64,000 bases of DNA, taken from contig NTJZ01000004.1 of the NCBI GenBank assembly GCA_002457215.1, positions 124,001 to 188,000 of the forward strand. Reading direction: 5' to 3'. The notes below the pieces were generated by a model. It was not told where the DNA came from. It saw only the letters and a program-made list of their open reading frames with translations, and searched no databases. The position numbers and the translations under genes were made by a program. Within the stretch, counting starts at the first letter, position 1. Every line of letters starts with the position of its first letter. Source of the DNA: OM182 bacterium MED-G28. GTDB lineage: Bacteria; Pseudomonadota; Gammaproteobacteria; Pseudomonadales; Pseudohongiellaceae. This document shows positions 18,872 to 28,134 of this stretch, piece after piece.

Positions 18872-19447
18872 TTAGAGTAGAGATTGGTACTTGTCCAAAT
18901 CTGCGGGGGTATCAATATCATAGAGAACCGCAGCATCTTCGGCGTCGAAAGTAACTACAGCATTTTGGTTTTCTTTAACGACTGGCCTGCCTCCGGCGTC
19001 ACCACTAAGGCTTTGCAGGTCTGAATAGAAATACCGGCCAAAACCTACTGGATTTCCTGCTTGTTTTTGGTAGAAGGGAATAACGATATTGTCCTGATTA
19101 AGTTGCGATGCCAAAGAACGGTAGGTCTCAATTTTGATGAAAGGCATATCCGCTAAGCATACAAGACAAGCATGCCAGTTGTTAACTAGACCTATTCCGA
19201 AAGCAAGGCTGGCGCCAATACCTTGTTCAGCAAATTCAAATGCATTGAGGTTAGGCTCGATCGGGCTTAATACATTGATTAAATCCGGACGCGTGACTAC
19301 CTTGTAATTAGGAATCGCAGCGCTGATACGACTTAAGGTTTGGCTGAACACTGTGGAGCCATTATTTAGTTTGGCATCAAGTTTTATACCGTCAAACCTT
19401 TTGCTGAAACCAGCGGCAAGGATTAATGCTCCTACTTCTTCAGTCAT
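18872..19447 (-). CDS. MobA-like (MocA-type) nucleotidyltransferase
   Basis: Predicted NTP transferase, probably joining CMP or GMP to molybdopterin cofactor. The nucleotide-binding motif is ALILAAGFSKRFDG at the N-terminus, with CLVCLADMPFI (metal-binding aspartate) near residue 95 and PVGFGRYFYSDLQSLSGDAG typical of MocA/NTP_transf_3 proteins. 191 aa is normal. MocA-type enzymes serve xanthine dehydrogenase-family enzymes, which fits the XdhC-family gene 17 kb upstream and moaA-moaB 29 kb downstream. The usual lysine after the glycine-rich loop appears as GIKLDAKL. Exact nucleotide specificity is not readable. Confidence 0.8.
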   Translation of the reverse strand: MTEEVGALILAAGFSKRFDGIKLDAKLNNGSTVFSQTLSRISAAIPNYKVVTRPDLINVLSPIEPNLNAFEFAEQGIGASLAFGIGLVNNWHACLVCLADMPFIKIETYRSLASQLNQDNIVIPFYQKQAGNPVGFGRYFYSDLQSLSGDAGGRPVVKENQNAVVTFDAEDAAVLYDIDTPADLDKYQSLL

Positions 19448-19495
19448 GATTGCCAGTTACATAGCCATCAATTATTAAAGCAATAATTTTAGGAA

Positions 19496-19525
19496 AGAAA
19501 AAATGCCATTGCCACTGAAATGGCA
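19496..19525 (-). terminator. Rho-independent terminator of the nrdA-nrdB operon
   Basis: On the minus strand TGCCATT and AATGGCA form a perfect 7-bp stem around an 8-base loop, directly followed by TTTTTTC. It lies about 40 bases beyond the stop of the small gene that follows nrdB, and before the MobA-like gene. Confidence 0.75.
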
Positions 19526-19566
19526 ACGACATACTGAGATAAGTACTAATCTTAAGGGTAGGAGTA

Positions 19567-19914
19567 CTAGTGCAAAATTTTTGTATTCTTGCGTGCTGGA
19601 TCATTCTCCTGCTGTCGGATTTCAATAACGAAACCGTCCTTATTTTTTTGTTGTTGATCGGAACTTACATTCCGCTTATTTCCTATCGAATCTGATCCTT
19701 GATTCTGTTCGCTTTCAAGAGCAGTTTTTTCTTTTCCTAATCTCTCTTGACGTTGTGTTTCTATTTGCGCTTTTAGCTGTTCACTCAAATGTTTTCGCAG
19801 TCGATTTACAACGCTAGTCATTACTTCGATGGTCTGGCTTAACTGCTCGAGGGTGATTAATGTTCGCTCGGGATCGTTATCGAATTGTTTATCGAACTGA
19901 TTTTCTTCACTCAT
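19567..19914 (-). CDS. Small coiled-coil protein following nrdB
   Basis: 115 aa, function unknown. The N-terminal half (RTLITLEQLSQTIEVMTSVV then NRLRKHLSEQL) is a predicted amphipathic helix or short coiled coil; the middle is glutamine-rich and charged, and the C-terminus ends KKNTKILH-like (ARKNTKILH). I recall similar small proteins next to nrdAB in Pseudomonas-type genomes, but no function is known to me. It follows nrdB by 54 bases on the same strand and is closed by a strong terminator, so it is the last gene of the operon. Confidence 0.7.
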   Translation of the reverse strand: MSEENQFDKQFDNDPERTLITLEQLSQTIEVMTSVVNRLRKHLSEQLKAQIETQRQERLGKEKTALESEQNQGSDSIGNKRNVSSDQQQKNKDGFVIEIRQQENDPARKNTKILH

Positions 19915-19968
19915 CCGCTATTCCTCGTTTCTACTGCTTGTTGTCCGGGTCGAATTCTAGGTGTCGGT

Positions 19969-21270
19969 TTAATCCCAAGTCAAAGCACCGCCTGTTTGAT
20001 ATTCGATGACACGTGTTTCGAAGAAGTTCTTCTCTTTCCGCAAATCCATGATTTCAGACATCCAAGGGAAGGGGTTTGACACGCTGTCGAATTGCTCTGG
20101 TAATCCAATCTGAACGAGGCGTCGATTGGCGATAAACTGTAAGTACTCTTCCATCATGGCTGCATTCATGCCAAGCACACCACGAGGCATCGTGTCTCGA
20201 GCGTATTCGATCTCCAGCTGCGTCGCTTGCAGAATCATCTGCATTGCCTGTTCTTTCATGCTGTCAGTCCAGAGTTGGGGGTTTTCCAACTTAATTTGGT
20301 TGATCATGTCGATGCCAAAATTTAAATGCATAGACTCATCGCGCAAGATGTACTGAAATTGCTCTGAAGTGCCCGTCATCTTGTTGCGCCTACCCATAGA
20401 GAGTATCTGGGTAAAACCACAATAGAAGAAAATACCTTCTAAGCAACAGTAAAAAGCAATAAGGTTTTTCAATAACTCTTGGTCTGTTTCGACCGTACCG
20501 GTATTAAATGTCGGATCGCTTAATGACTTTGTATATTTTAGTCCCCATGAAGCTTTCTTGGCTACAGAGGGTATTTCATGGTACATGTTGAATATTTCAC
20601 CCTCATCCATGGCTAGGGATTCAATGCAATATTGATAGGCATGGGTATGAATTGCTTCTTCGAAGGCTTGTCGCAGAATGTACTGGCGGCATTCTGGGTT
20701 TGTTACCAAACGATAAATCGCTAACACTAGATTATTGGCCACCAAGGAATCTGCTGTTGCGAAAAAACCGAGGTTGCGTTTGACAATGAGGCGTTCGTCT
20801 TCAGTCAGGCCATTGGGATTTTTCCATAACGCGATATCTGCGTTCATGTTAACTTCCTGGGGCATCCAATGATTCGCGCAACCGTCCAGATACTTCTGCC
20901 AGGCCCAATCATATTTAAAAGGCACTAGTTGATTGAGATCAGCCCGGCAGTTAATCATGCGTTTATCATCAACCTTAACGCGATTTGCCGAACCTTCTAG
21001 TTCTTCTACTCCATCAGTAATATTCAGAGACTGCAGGTCGCTTATGGCTTTCTGTAAAGCGCTAGAATTGGCTGTGCCGCCGCTGACCTGTTTCTTTGTC
21101 CCGGTATTCGTGTCTGCTGCTGTCGGTACTGACCCCATTTTGCTATCCAGGGCGGGTTTTAACGCTTCTTGTACAACTTCACTAATTACTGGTGGTTGCT
21201 CTATTTTGGGTTCGGTGACAGGAGTTGGCGTTTCTTCCTGATTAAATTCATCCCATGACAACATTTTCAC
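19969..21270 (-). CDS. nrdB: Class Ia ribonucleotide reductase, beta (radical) subunit
   Basis: Carries the di-iron tyrosyl radical cofactor that starts ribonucleotide reduction in the alpha subunit. The ferritin-like core includes [33 protein letters not shown] and [13 protein letters not shown], supplying iron ligands. An N-terminal extension of about 100 residues, proline- and serine-rich and low in complexity ([14 protein letters not shown]), precedes the core, as in Pseudomonas-type NrdB; 433 aa. The C-terminus ends [10 protein letters not shown], the tail that docks into NrdA. It lies 113 bases after nrdA. Confidence 0.95.
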   Translation of the reverse strand: MKMLSWDEFNQEETPTPVTEPKIEQPPVISEVVQEALKPALDSKMGSVPTAADTNTGTKKQVSGGTANSSALQKAISDLQSLNITDGVEELEGSANRVKVDDKRMINCRADLNQLVPFKYDWAWQKYLDGCANHWMPQEVNMNADIALWKNPNGLTEDERLIVKRNLGFFATADSLVANNLVLAIYRLVTNPECRQYILRQAFEEAIHTHAYQYCIESLAMDEGEIFNMYHEIPSVAKKASWGLKYTKSLSDPTFNTGTVETDQELLKNLIAFYCCLEGIFFYCGFTQILSMGRRNKMTGTSEQFQYILRDESMHLNFGIDMINQIKLENPQLWTDSMKEQAMQMILQATQLEIEYARDTMPRGVLGMNAAMMEEYLQFIANRRLVQIGLPEQFDSVSNPFPWMSEIMDLRKEKNFFETRVIEYQTGGALTWD

Positions 21271-21383
21271 ACCTCGATTCTCTGTTTTACGCTTTGGTTT
21301 ATTGGTTTCTGTTTATAGTTTTGGATATATAAAGTTCACTTATTCCTAGCACTCTTTGTTTGTATCTATATTCTTATTCTATG

Positions 21384-24242
21384 TTATTGGCACGCCTCAC
21401 AATCCGGATCATCTAAGGAACAGGCAGCGGGTACTGAGGCTGGGCCTGCGGGTTCCGTAGATACTTTATTTAGACTTGTGTCAGATATAGTCGACTTTTC
21501 TGTAGAAGTGGCGGCTAGGGCTCGTAAGTAGTAAGTGGTTTTTAAGCCGCGTAGCCAAGCCATACGATAAGTAATATCTAATTTCTTACCACTAGCGCCA
21601 GCCACATATAAGTTAAGGCTTTGGGCTTGGTCGATCCATTTCTGGCGGCGGCTTGCTGCATCAACTAGCCAGCGGGGTTCTACCTCAAACGCGGTGGCGT
21701 AAGTCAGTTTAATATCTTTTGGCACTCTATCGATTTTCTGCACGCTGCCTTCATAGTATTTAAGATCATTAACCATGACGCTATCCCAAAGGTCGAGCTT
21801 CTTCAGGTCATGGACTAGAAAGGGGTTTACTACTGTAAACTCTCCCGAGAGGTTCGATTTTACGTACAGATTCTGATAAGTGGGTTCAATAGACTGTGAT
21901 ACGCCGCTAATGTTGGCAATAGTCGCAGTTGGTGCGATAGCCAAAACGTTTGAATTACGCATGCCAGTTTGTTTGATTCTATCTCTTAAACCATCCCAAT
22001 CTAGACGCTGTTCCATGTTGACTTCGAAATAATCAGCCCCACGAATTTCTCCAAGCTGCTTCAGGGAATCGATTGGCAGTATGCCCTGATCCCACAAAGA
22101 GCCATCATACGATTCATAGCGACCTCGCTCCTCAGCTAATTCTGTAGAAGCATTAATAGCGTAGTAGCTGATCATTTCCATAGAGACATCGGCGAACTCT
22201 ACCGCTTGTTCCGAAGCGTAGGGAATGCGCTGTGCGTAAAGCGCATCTTGAAAACCCATAACACCCATACCTACTGGTCGATGTTTCAAATTAGAGTTTT
22301 CTGCCTGGGGCACCGAGTAGTAATTGATATCGATAACATTGTCTAACATACGGATAGCAGTAGTTATCGTGGATTTTAATTTAGTTTGATCTAGTCCATC
22401 TTCATTAGTGTGATTAAGTAAATTAACTGAGCCTAGATTGCAAACTGCGATTTCGTCCTGACTGGTATTCAAGGTGATTTCAGTACATAGATTGCTCGAG
22501 TGAATCGTGCCCACATGCTGCTGTGGCGAGCGTATATTGCAAGTGTCTTTGAAAGTAATCCACGGATGCCCTGTTTCGAACAGCATGGAAATCATCTTGC
22601 GCCAAAGATCAGCAGCTTTAATAGTTTTATAGACCTCAATCTCACCGGCCATCGCGAGTCGCTCATACTCTGCGTAGGCCTCTTCGAATTCCTTGCCATG
22701 TTTGTCATGTAGATCTGGCACATTATTCGGAGAGAACAAGGTCCAATCCTGCTCGTTAAAGACCCGTTTCATGAATAAGTCTGGTATCCAGTTGGCGGTA
22801 TTCATGTCGTGAGCACGGCGTCGGTCATCCCCAGTGTTCTTGCGCAACTCAAGAAACTCTTCGATGTCGAGATGCCAGGTTTCTAGATAAGAACACACTG
22901 CGCCTTTGCGTTTGCCGCCTTGGTTTACAGCCACGGCGGTGTCGTTAACAACTTTGAGGAAGGGTACGACACCCTGGGATTTCCCATTGGTTCCCTTGAT
23001 ATGCGCGCCAAGTGCCCGCACTGGCGTCCAGTCGTTACCTAGGCCGCCAGCCCATTTCGAAAGCATAGCGTTGTCGCGAATAGCAGAATAAATCCCGTGA
23101 AGATCATCAGGCACAGTGGTGAGGAAACAAGACGACAACTGCGGCCTTAATGTACCTGAATTGAACAACTGTGGTGTAGACACCATGTAATCGAAACTGG
23201 AGATCAAGTTATAAAATTCGATTGCCCTTTCTTCGCGGTTCTCTTCATTAGAAGCTAATCCCATGGCTACCCGCATGAAAAATACTTGAGGAAGCTCAAA
23301 GCGAACACCTTCGCTGTGGATGAAGTAGCGATCATATAGAGTTTGCAGCCCAAGGTAAGTGAACTGCATATCCCGCTCAGCCTTTAAAGCTTCTCCTAAA
23401 ACGCTTAAGTCGAATTCTAAAAGATGGGGGGACAGCAAACCCAGTTCTACGCCCTTTTCAATATAAGGTTTCAATGTAGCGGCATAGCGATAATGCATTT
23501 CTGATTGCGTTGCCGCATCGGTGATTTCTAAAAAGTTAAGGGCTTCAGAACGCAAGCTGTCCATCAATAGTCGGGCAGTAACATATGAATAATTTGGGTC
23601 TTGTTCGACCAAGGTGCGAGCAGTCATCACCAGCGATGTGCGCACGTCATCTATTTTTACACCCGGATATAGATTTTTCAGGGTTTCGTTATATATCGCA
23701 TCGGTTGAAACATCGGATAGGCCTTCACATGCCTCTTTGATGATCGTGAGTAGTCGTTCTGTGTCTAATGGTCCTTGATGACCATCTTCAAAAGTAACTG
23801 TAATTTCTGGATGCTCATGTTGTTTTTCGTCCTGCTTCTGCTCTCTCAGGCGAGCGTGGTCGGCTCGATAAATAACATAACTACGAGCAATCTTGTGCTC
23901 GCCGGTGCGCATCAGTGCTAGCTCGACCTGATCTTGGATATCCTCTATATGAATTGTTCCTCCCGACGGCATGCGCCGAATGAAGATTTTCGTTATCTCA
24001 CTGGCTAATTGAGCGACAGATTCATGTATTCTGGAAGAGGCTGCAGCATTACCACCTTCCACTGCAAGGTAGGCCTTGGTAATGGCCACAGAAATCTTAG
24101 ATTCATCATAGGTGACTACAGCACCGTTTCGCTTTATTACTCGCAATTGGCCCGGTGCGGTAGATGCTACAGAAATGGATTCACCACTACTTGTTGTATT
24201 AGTGAGAAGAGATTCACCTGTTGGTTGTAGATCAGTCTGCAT
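21384..24242 (-). CDS. nrdA: Class Ia ribonucleotide reductase, alpha subunit, two ATP cones
   Basis: Reduces ribonucleoside diphosphates to deoxyribonucleotides. 952 aa, longer than E. coli NrdA (761 aa) because of two N-terminal ATP-cone domains. The first cone has the canonical RVIKRNGAVVTYD motif (about residue 33); the second (about 145-235, EITVTFEDGHQGPLD) lacks the K-R-x-G motif, as in Pseudomonas aeruginosa NrdA where only the first binds nucleotide. The catalytic domain shows LSSCFLTTVPD, NLCTEITLN with ICNLGSVNL-like AVCNLGSVNL, and SNVLAIAPTATIANISG. The C-terminal redox pair is in DDPDCEACQ. Expression is probably controlled by NrdR through boxes in the 753-base upstream region. 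Confidence 0.96.
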   Translation of the reverse strand: MQTDLQPTGESLLTNTTSSGESISVASTAPGQLRVIKRNGAVVTYDESKISVAITKAYLAVEGGNAAASSRIHESVAQLASEITKIFIRRMPSGGTIHIEDIQDQVELALMRTGEHKIARSYVIYRADHARLREQKQDEKQHEHPEITVTFEDGHQGPLDTERLLTIIKEACEGLSDVSTDAIYNETLKNLYPGVKIDDVRTSLVMTARTLVEQDPNYSYVTARLLMDSLRSEALNFLEITDAATQSEMHYRYAATLKPYIEKGVELGLLSPHLLEFDLSVLGEALKAERDMQFTYLGLQTLYDRYFIHSEGVRFELPQVFFMRVAMGLASNEENREERAIEFYNLISSFDYMVSTPQLFNSGTLRPQLSSCFLTTVPDDLHGIYSAIRDNAMLSKWAGGLGNDWTPVRALGAHIKGTNGKSQGVVPFLKVVNDTAVAVNQGGKRKGAVCSYLETWHLDIEEFLELRKNTGDDRRRAHDMNTANWIPDLFMKRVFNEQDWTLFSPNNVPDLHDKHGKEFEEAYAEYERLAMAGEIEVYKTIKAADLWRKMISMLFETGHPWITFKDTCNIRSPQQHVGTIHSSNLCTEITLNTSQDEIAVCNLGSVNLLNHTNEDGLDQTKLKSTITTAIRMLDNVIDINYYSVPQAENSNLKHRPVGMGVMGFQDALYAQRIPYASEQAVEFADVSMEMISYYAINASTELAEERGRYESYDGSLWDQGILPIDSLKQLGEIRGADYFEVNMEQRLDWDGLRDRIKQTGMRNSNVLAIAPTATIANISGVSQSIEPTYQNLYVKSNLSGEFTVVNPFLVHDLKKLDLWDSVMVNDLKYYEGSVQKIDRVPKDIKLTYATAFEVEPRWLVDAASRRQKWIDQAQSLNLYVAGASGKKLDITYRMAWLRGLKTTYYLRALAATSTEKSTISDTSLNKVSTEPAGPASVPAACSLDDPDCEACQ

Positions 24243-24450
24243 TAATTACTCCGAATTTGATTACTGCTTTCGTGTTCTTGTTAATTGTGTCATTTACTTT
24301 GTCGAGCCTTACTGCCAAATCAATTTTGAGGCCGCCATGAGTGATTCAAATGGGGTTTTCACAGACAGGCGACCCTCGTAAGGTGGTTACCTTCCGTGAA
24401 ACCAATTTCATCGGATTCCACAATAAGTCGCCAAGTAACATGAAAGCCAT

Positions 24451-24466
24451 ACACTATATATTGTGT
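24451..24466. promoter_or_regulatory. NrdR box, proximal
   Basis: ACACTATATATTGTGT matches the 16-bp NrdR palindrome consensus (ACACWATATATWGTGT as I recall it) at all but the two central-flank W positions, which also fit. It is centred about 216 bases upstream of the nrdA start. NrdR represses ribonucleotide reductase genes when dATP is high. Confidence 0.8.
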
Positions 24467-24907
24467 TTTTGCGGCTGGACTTTAATTGTTTTTTTAGGTC
24501 TAGACGGAATATCCTTAAACAATTACGAAAATGACCTAAAAATTGCGACTTCGACCAAGTGTTTTTCTTATTATTATCTAATTGTTAACTGCAACCGCCC
24601 CCACAATTATGCACTTTACTTAGTTATTTCTTAATTTAGGCACTAAGAGAACTGCTTAGTTTTCGCTCAGACACTACAACATATGGGCAAGTGATAAACC
24701 ACTGGCACAAGATAATGCGGTTATAGGGCTATTGCAAGTGATTTTTCGGTGGGTTTTCTGTGGGCAAAATGTTAATAGTCTGTTGTTGTTTCAGGAAAAA
24801 TTGATTTTGGTACGCTATTATCGATAGATGGAGCTTTTGTTCAAAATTTCATCAAAATATGATCAAAAACTAAGCGCCAAAAGAGTCAAAAAACCGTCAT
24901 TTCCCGG

Positions 24908-24923
24908 ACACAATATATTGTGG
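24908..24923. promoter_or_regulatory. NrdR box, distal
   Basis: ACACAATATATTGTGG matches the same palindrome with one terminal mismatch. It is centred about 673 bases upstream of nrdA and about 80 bases beyond the argF stop. NrdR usually binds two boxes about 31 bp apart; here the boxes are 457 bp apart centre to centre, and no second full box was found near either. Confidence 0.75.
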
Positions 24924-24995
24924 TTCGCAAAACAATAAAAAATCGCTAAAATACGGGGGTGTAGTGACAAAAATTAACAAAAACTAGACGAATTT

Positions 24996-25907
24996 TCAGA
25001 GTTTTACTGGGCCATAGTTAAGTAAGTACTCAAGTAGGGCTTTTTGCGAGTGCATGCGGTTTTCGGCCTCGTCCCAGACAACAGAAGCATCTCGATCCAA
25101 CAATTCTGCAGTTACTTCTTCTCCTCGATGAGCCGGCAGACAATGCATAAAAAGAGCATCCGCTTTCGCTAATGACATCAATTCACCGCTCACTTCGAAA
25201 TCAGCGAACGCGATGAGGCGCTTAGCTTTCTCAGATTCTTGACCCATGGAAGCCCAGACATCAGTAACCACAAGATCCACATCAGCCACGGCCTGGCGCG
25301 GACTCGTAGTAAGGGAAACTCGATCACTGTTAGCTGCGAGTAAGTCGGAATCAGGAGAAAAATCAGCCGGGCTTGCTATGTTAAGTTCGAAATCAAACAC
25401 AGACGCGGCATTGATATATGACTGACACATGTTGTTACCATCGCCTACCCAAGCTACGCGTTTACCACTAATGCTGCCTCGATGTTCGATAAAAGTTTGC
25501 ATATCAGCCAAGAGCTGGCAGGGATGGAAATCATTGCTCAGTGCATTGATAACAGGCACACGTGAATACGCCGCAAAACGTTCTAGGTCGTTATGGGCAA
25601 AGGTACGCATAGCCACGCAATCGACCATGCGAGACAAGACTCGTGCGGTATCTTCGATAGGCTCGCCACGACCAAGTTGAGAATTGCCCGATGTTAGGAA
25701 CAGGGAAGCACCATTCATCTGTGTCATAGCCACTTCAAATGCAACCCTGGTGCGGGTAGAAGATTTCTCGAATATCAGCCCCAGAGTTTTACCGGATTGA
25801 TTATTCGCGACCAATGGGTTGGTTTTGAGTTCAATAGCCCTCGAAACGATTTCTAATACATCGGTCGAAGGCAGGTCAAATAACGTTAAAAAGTGTGGGA
25901 CACTCAT
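24996..25907 (-). CDS. argF: Ornithine carbamoyltransferase, anabolic
   Basis: Joins carbamoyl phosphate to ornithine to make citrulline in arginine synthesis. Carbamoyl phosphate motif SSTRTRVAFE is at about residues 49-58, HPCQLLADMQTF at 128 onward, and the ornithine-side HCLPAHRGEEV near residue 268. 303 aa fits the single-domain-pair family. argG for the next step is 4 kb away in the window. The gene faces the divergent hyuB; a minus-strand terminator sits in its upstream region. Confidence 0.95.
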   Translation of the reverse strand: MSVPHFLTLFDLPSTDVLEIVSRAIELKTNPLVANNQSGKTLGLIFEKSSTRTRVAFEVAMTQMNGASLFLTSGNSQLGRGEPIEDTARVLSRMVDCVAMRTFAHNDLERFAAYSRVPVINALSNDFHPCQLLADMQTFIEHRGSISGKRVAWVGDGNNMCQSYINAASVFDFELNIASPADFSPDSDLLAANSDRVSLTTSPRQAVADVDLVVTDVWASMGQESEKAKRLIAFADFEVSGELMSLAKADALFMHCLPAHRGEEVTAELLDRDASVVWDEAENRMHSQKALLEYLLNYGPVKL

Positions 25908-25946
25908 ATTTTTGATTCGGAGATCTTAGATTTGAAAATTAGGTCG

Positions 25947-25975
25947 AAAATAAAAAGGGTAGCTCGCGCTACCCT
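25947..25975 (-). terminator. Intrinsic terminator upstream of argF, minus strand
   Basis: AGGGTAGC and GCTACCCT form a perfect 8-bp stem with a 4-base loop; on the minus strand it is followed by TTTTTATTTT. It lies 40-70 bases 5' of the argF start on the argF strand, so either it ends a minus-strand gene that is now lost or it acts as an attenuator in the argF leader. A TAG stop codon in the relic frame is inside the stem. Confidence 0.75.
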
Positions 25976-26068
25976 AAGAGTTGGTTAATATTAACTAGTT
26001 CGCCAGCTTCGATCAATGCATCGCTCGGATTGTCATTGGTAGCACCTTTCGATAGTCTGATATCTACT
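25969..26068 (-). pseudogene. Probable 3' relic of a lost minus-strand gene
   Basis: On the minus strand the bases before the terminator read as a plausible protein C-terminus (GATNDNPSDALIEAGELVNI then NQLLG and TAG), with the stop codon embedded in the terminator stem, as at many real gene ends. Going upstream, the frame runs into the conserved N-terminal codons of hyuB on the opposite strand, so no intact gene is possible. The simplest reading is a gene truncated where hyuB joins. The parent family was not recognised. Confidence 0.4.
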
Positions 26069-27616
26069 ATGAGTATTTTGAATCCTATTGAGCTAAATCT
26101 ATTTTCTAGTCGTGTCGCGGCTATTTGCGACGAAATGGGTTTGGTCCTAAGGCGTGCCGCTTTTTCTCCCAATATTAAGGATCGTCTTGATTTTTCCTGT
26201 GCCTTATTTGGCACCAATGGTGAATTATTTGCGCAAGCAGATCATATGCCCGTACACCTAGGGAGCATGGCTTTTGCGATGAGTTCAATAGTTAAAAATC
26301 GACGTTGGCAACAAGGAGATATGTTGGTTTTAAATGACCCTTTCCTAGGTGGAACGCATTTACCGGATGTAACATTAATAGCACCAGTGTTTGTTGCTGA
26401 GGCTGGATTGGTCGGCTTTGTGGCTAATCGGGCTCATCACGCTAATATTGGATGTGAGACACCTGGCTCTATGCCGATATCCTCGACTCTGGAGGAAGAG
26501 GGCATAGTAATTTCTCCTACTTGGTTGCTCAAACAAGGAAAGCTACAAAAGGAAGCGACATATCTGCCTGGTGTAATGAACGGAGAGTTGACCGGGGATT
26601 TCGCAGCGCAAGCAGGTGCCAATCAAGTTGGTATTCAGCGCTTAGAGGCATTAGTAACAAGCTTGGGTGTTGAGTCTTACTTAAAAGGTATGGTTCAACT
26701 TAATGACTACGCTGACAGTATCGCTGCCCATGCCATTGCAAAATTGCAATCAGGAAGCTATCACTTTAAAGATTACTTAGACGATGATGGGTGTGGTACT
26801 ACTAAAATAGTATTAGTGATCGATCTGACAATTAATAAAGAAGACGTTGAGCTGGACTTCAGAGACTCTTCTGCAATGGTCGCAGGAAACTTAAATTGTC
26901 CTGAGTCAGTAGTAGCTGCTGCTGGCTATTTTTGTTTTCGTTGTCTGATGCCAACGGACGCGCCAGCCTGTGAAGGCCTTTTTAGGCGGATAAAAATTAG
27001 CACGAAGCCAGGTTCAATTGTAAATGCTGAACGACCCGCTGCAGTCGCTGCTGGCAATGTGGAGACTTCGACTCGCTTAGTGGATTTAGTATTTGGTGCT
27101 TTGGCGAAAGCAATGCCAAATAATATAGCAGCGGCAAGCCAGGGAACTATGAATAATATAGCCATGGGCTACATTGATGTCGTAAATGACAGCCGCTGGG
27201 ATTACTATGAAACTGTCGCAGGTGGCATGGGAGCTGGACCGAACTACCCTGGGTTGGACAGTGTGCATACCCACATGACTAATACGTTAAATACACCTGT
27301 TGAAAGTCTAGAGATGCATTATCCATTGAGAATCCGTCGTTACGAAGTTAGGGCTGGCTCAGGTGGTGCCGGTGTGAATAAAGGCGGTAACGGGATCGTG
27401 CGCGAATATGAATTTCTAGAGTCCGCTCAACTCAGCATCTTAAGTGAGCGCCGTCATTTCAGTCCCTGGGGGTTGCACGGTGGGGGTGACGGAAAGAAAG
27501 GACGAAATTTGTTAAATGGGAAAGACCTGCCAGGCAAATGTTCATTGGCAGTTGAGCCGGGCGATCGACTCACTGTCATGAGCCCTGGAGGAGGTGGATG
27601 GAATCCACCAGAATAA
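26069..27616 (+). CDS. Hydantoinase B / oxoprolinase family protein
   Basis: Beta subunit-type protein of ATP-dependent hydantoinases, acetone carboxylases and 5-oxoprolinases. The conserved opening RRAAFSPNIKDRLDFSCALF is intact, followed by HMPVHLGSMAFAM, NDPFLGGTHLPDVTLI and ANRAHHANIGCETPGSMP; the C-terminus has YPLRIRRYEVRAGSGG and the MSPGGGGWNPP tail. A TTG start at 26030 is possible, but the ATG at 26069 matches the family N-terminus and gives 515 aa. The partner HyuA subunit is not adjacent on either side, which is unusual. The gene stands between argF and grxD, where synteny with Pseudomonas suggests other genes. Confidence 0.88.
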   Translation: MSILNPIELNLFSSRVAAICDEMGLVLRRAAFSPNIKDRLDFSCALFGTNGELFAQADHMPVHLGSMAFAMSSIVKNRRWQQGDMLVLNDPFLGGTHLPDVTLIAPVFVAEAGLVGFVANRAHHANIGCETPGSMPISSTLEEEGIVISPTWLLKQGKLQKEATYLPGVMNGELTGDFAAQAGANQVGIQRLEALVTSLGVESYLKGMVQLNDYADSIAAHAIAKLQSGSYHFKDYLDDDGCGTTKIVLVIDLTINKEDVELDFRDSSAMVAGNLNCPESVVAAAGYFCFRCLMPTDAPACEGLFRRIKISTKPGSIVNAERPAAVAAGNVETSTRLVDLVFGALAKAMPNNIAAASQGTMNNIAMGYIDVVNDSRWDYYETVAGGMGAGPNYPGLDSVHTHMTNTLNTPVESLEMHYPLRIRRYEVRAGSGGAGVNKGGNGIVREYEFLESAQLSILSERRHFSPWGLHGGGDGKKGRNLLNGKDLPGKCSLAVEPGDRLTVMSPGGGGWNPPE

Positions 27617-27716
27617 AATTCCCACACTGTCAGTGCGCGATGGTACTGACAAATACCTTGTCTTCCTTTAAACTCGCACTTGTAGATATTGAATCCAAAT
27701 TCGCTGAGGTCGCGCT

Positions 27717-28058
27717 ATGAGCATCGAAGAAACTATTAAAGAGCAAATTGATAGTAATACAATTTTGCTCTATATGAAGGGTAATCCAGAGCAGCCTCAG
27801 TGCGGATTTTCTGCTCAAGTGACGCAGCTTTTAATGTCTTGTGGCCAGCGTTTTGCCTACGTAGATGTGTTAAGCAACCCCGATATACGTGCAAATCTGC
27901 CAGGCGTTTCGAATTGGCCAACCTTTCCACAGCTTTTTATCGATGGAGAATTGGTTGGTGGCTGTGACATCATTACTGAATTGCATGAAAAAGGTGAGCT
28001 TCAGACCTTGGTTGATTCTGTAGCACCAGAAAGTCCTGAAGAGGACGAGGAAAAATAA
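27717..28058 (+). CDS. grxD: Monothiol glutaredoxin (Grx4 type)
   Basis: CGFS glutaredoxin that binds a [2Fe-2S] cluster with glutathione and takes part in Fe-S cluster delivery. The active site is CGFS at residues 29-32 (EQPQCGFSAQV), preceded by the conserved lysine in YMKGNPEQP; NWPTFPQLFIDGELVGGCDI supplies the glutathione-binding TFPQ and GG elements. 113 aa is typical. The C-terminal tail is acidic. It converges on rnt. Confidence 0.95.
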   Translation: MSIEETIKEQIDSNTILLYMKGNPEQPQCGFSAQVTQLLMSCGQRFAYVDVLSNPDIRANLPGVSNWPTFPQLFIDGELVGGCDIITELHEKGELQTLVDSVAPESPEEDEEK

Positions 28059-28134
28059 TTTATAGAATAGTTAGCAATCATCAAGAAAAGCGCCATCTAT
28101 CTCTTTTTTAGGTGTTTACTAAACCTGCCTGAAA

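Larger units (their letters stand above)
24243..24995. other. Long nrdA upstream region
   Basis: 753 bases between the nrdA start and the argF stop, both on the minus strand. No gene was recognised. It contains two near-perfect NrdR boxes, listed separately, and AT-rich stretches. The length suggests a long leader or more than one promoter for nrdAB. Confidence 0.6.

Noticed and set aside
19440-19625. 61-codon minus-strand frame.
   Set aside because: It crosses the nrdAB terminator and overlaps two better genes in other frames; composition is not protein-like.
25969-26217. 82-codon minus-strand frame treated as an intact gene.
   Set aside because: Its 5' part is antisense to the conserved N-terminus of hyuB; only the 3' part upstream of hyuB is kept, as a possible relic.
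27628-27651. TGTCAGT/ACTGACA hairpin after hyuB as a terminator.
   Set aside because: A real 7-bp stem, but no T run follows on either strand.
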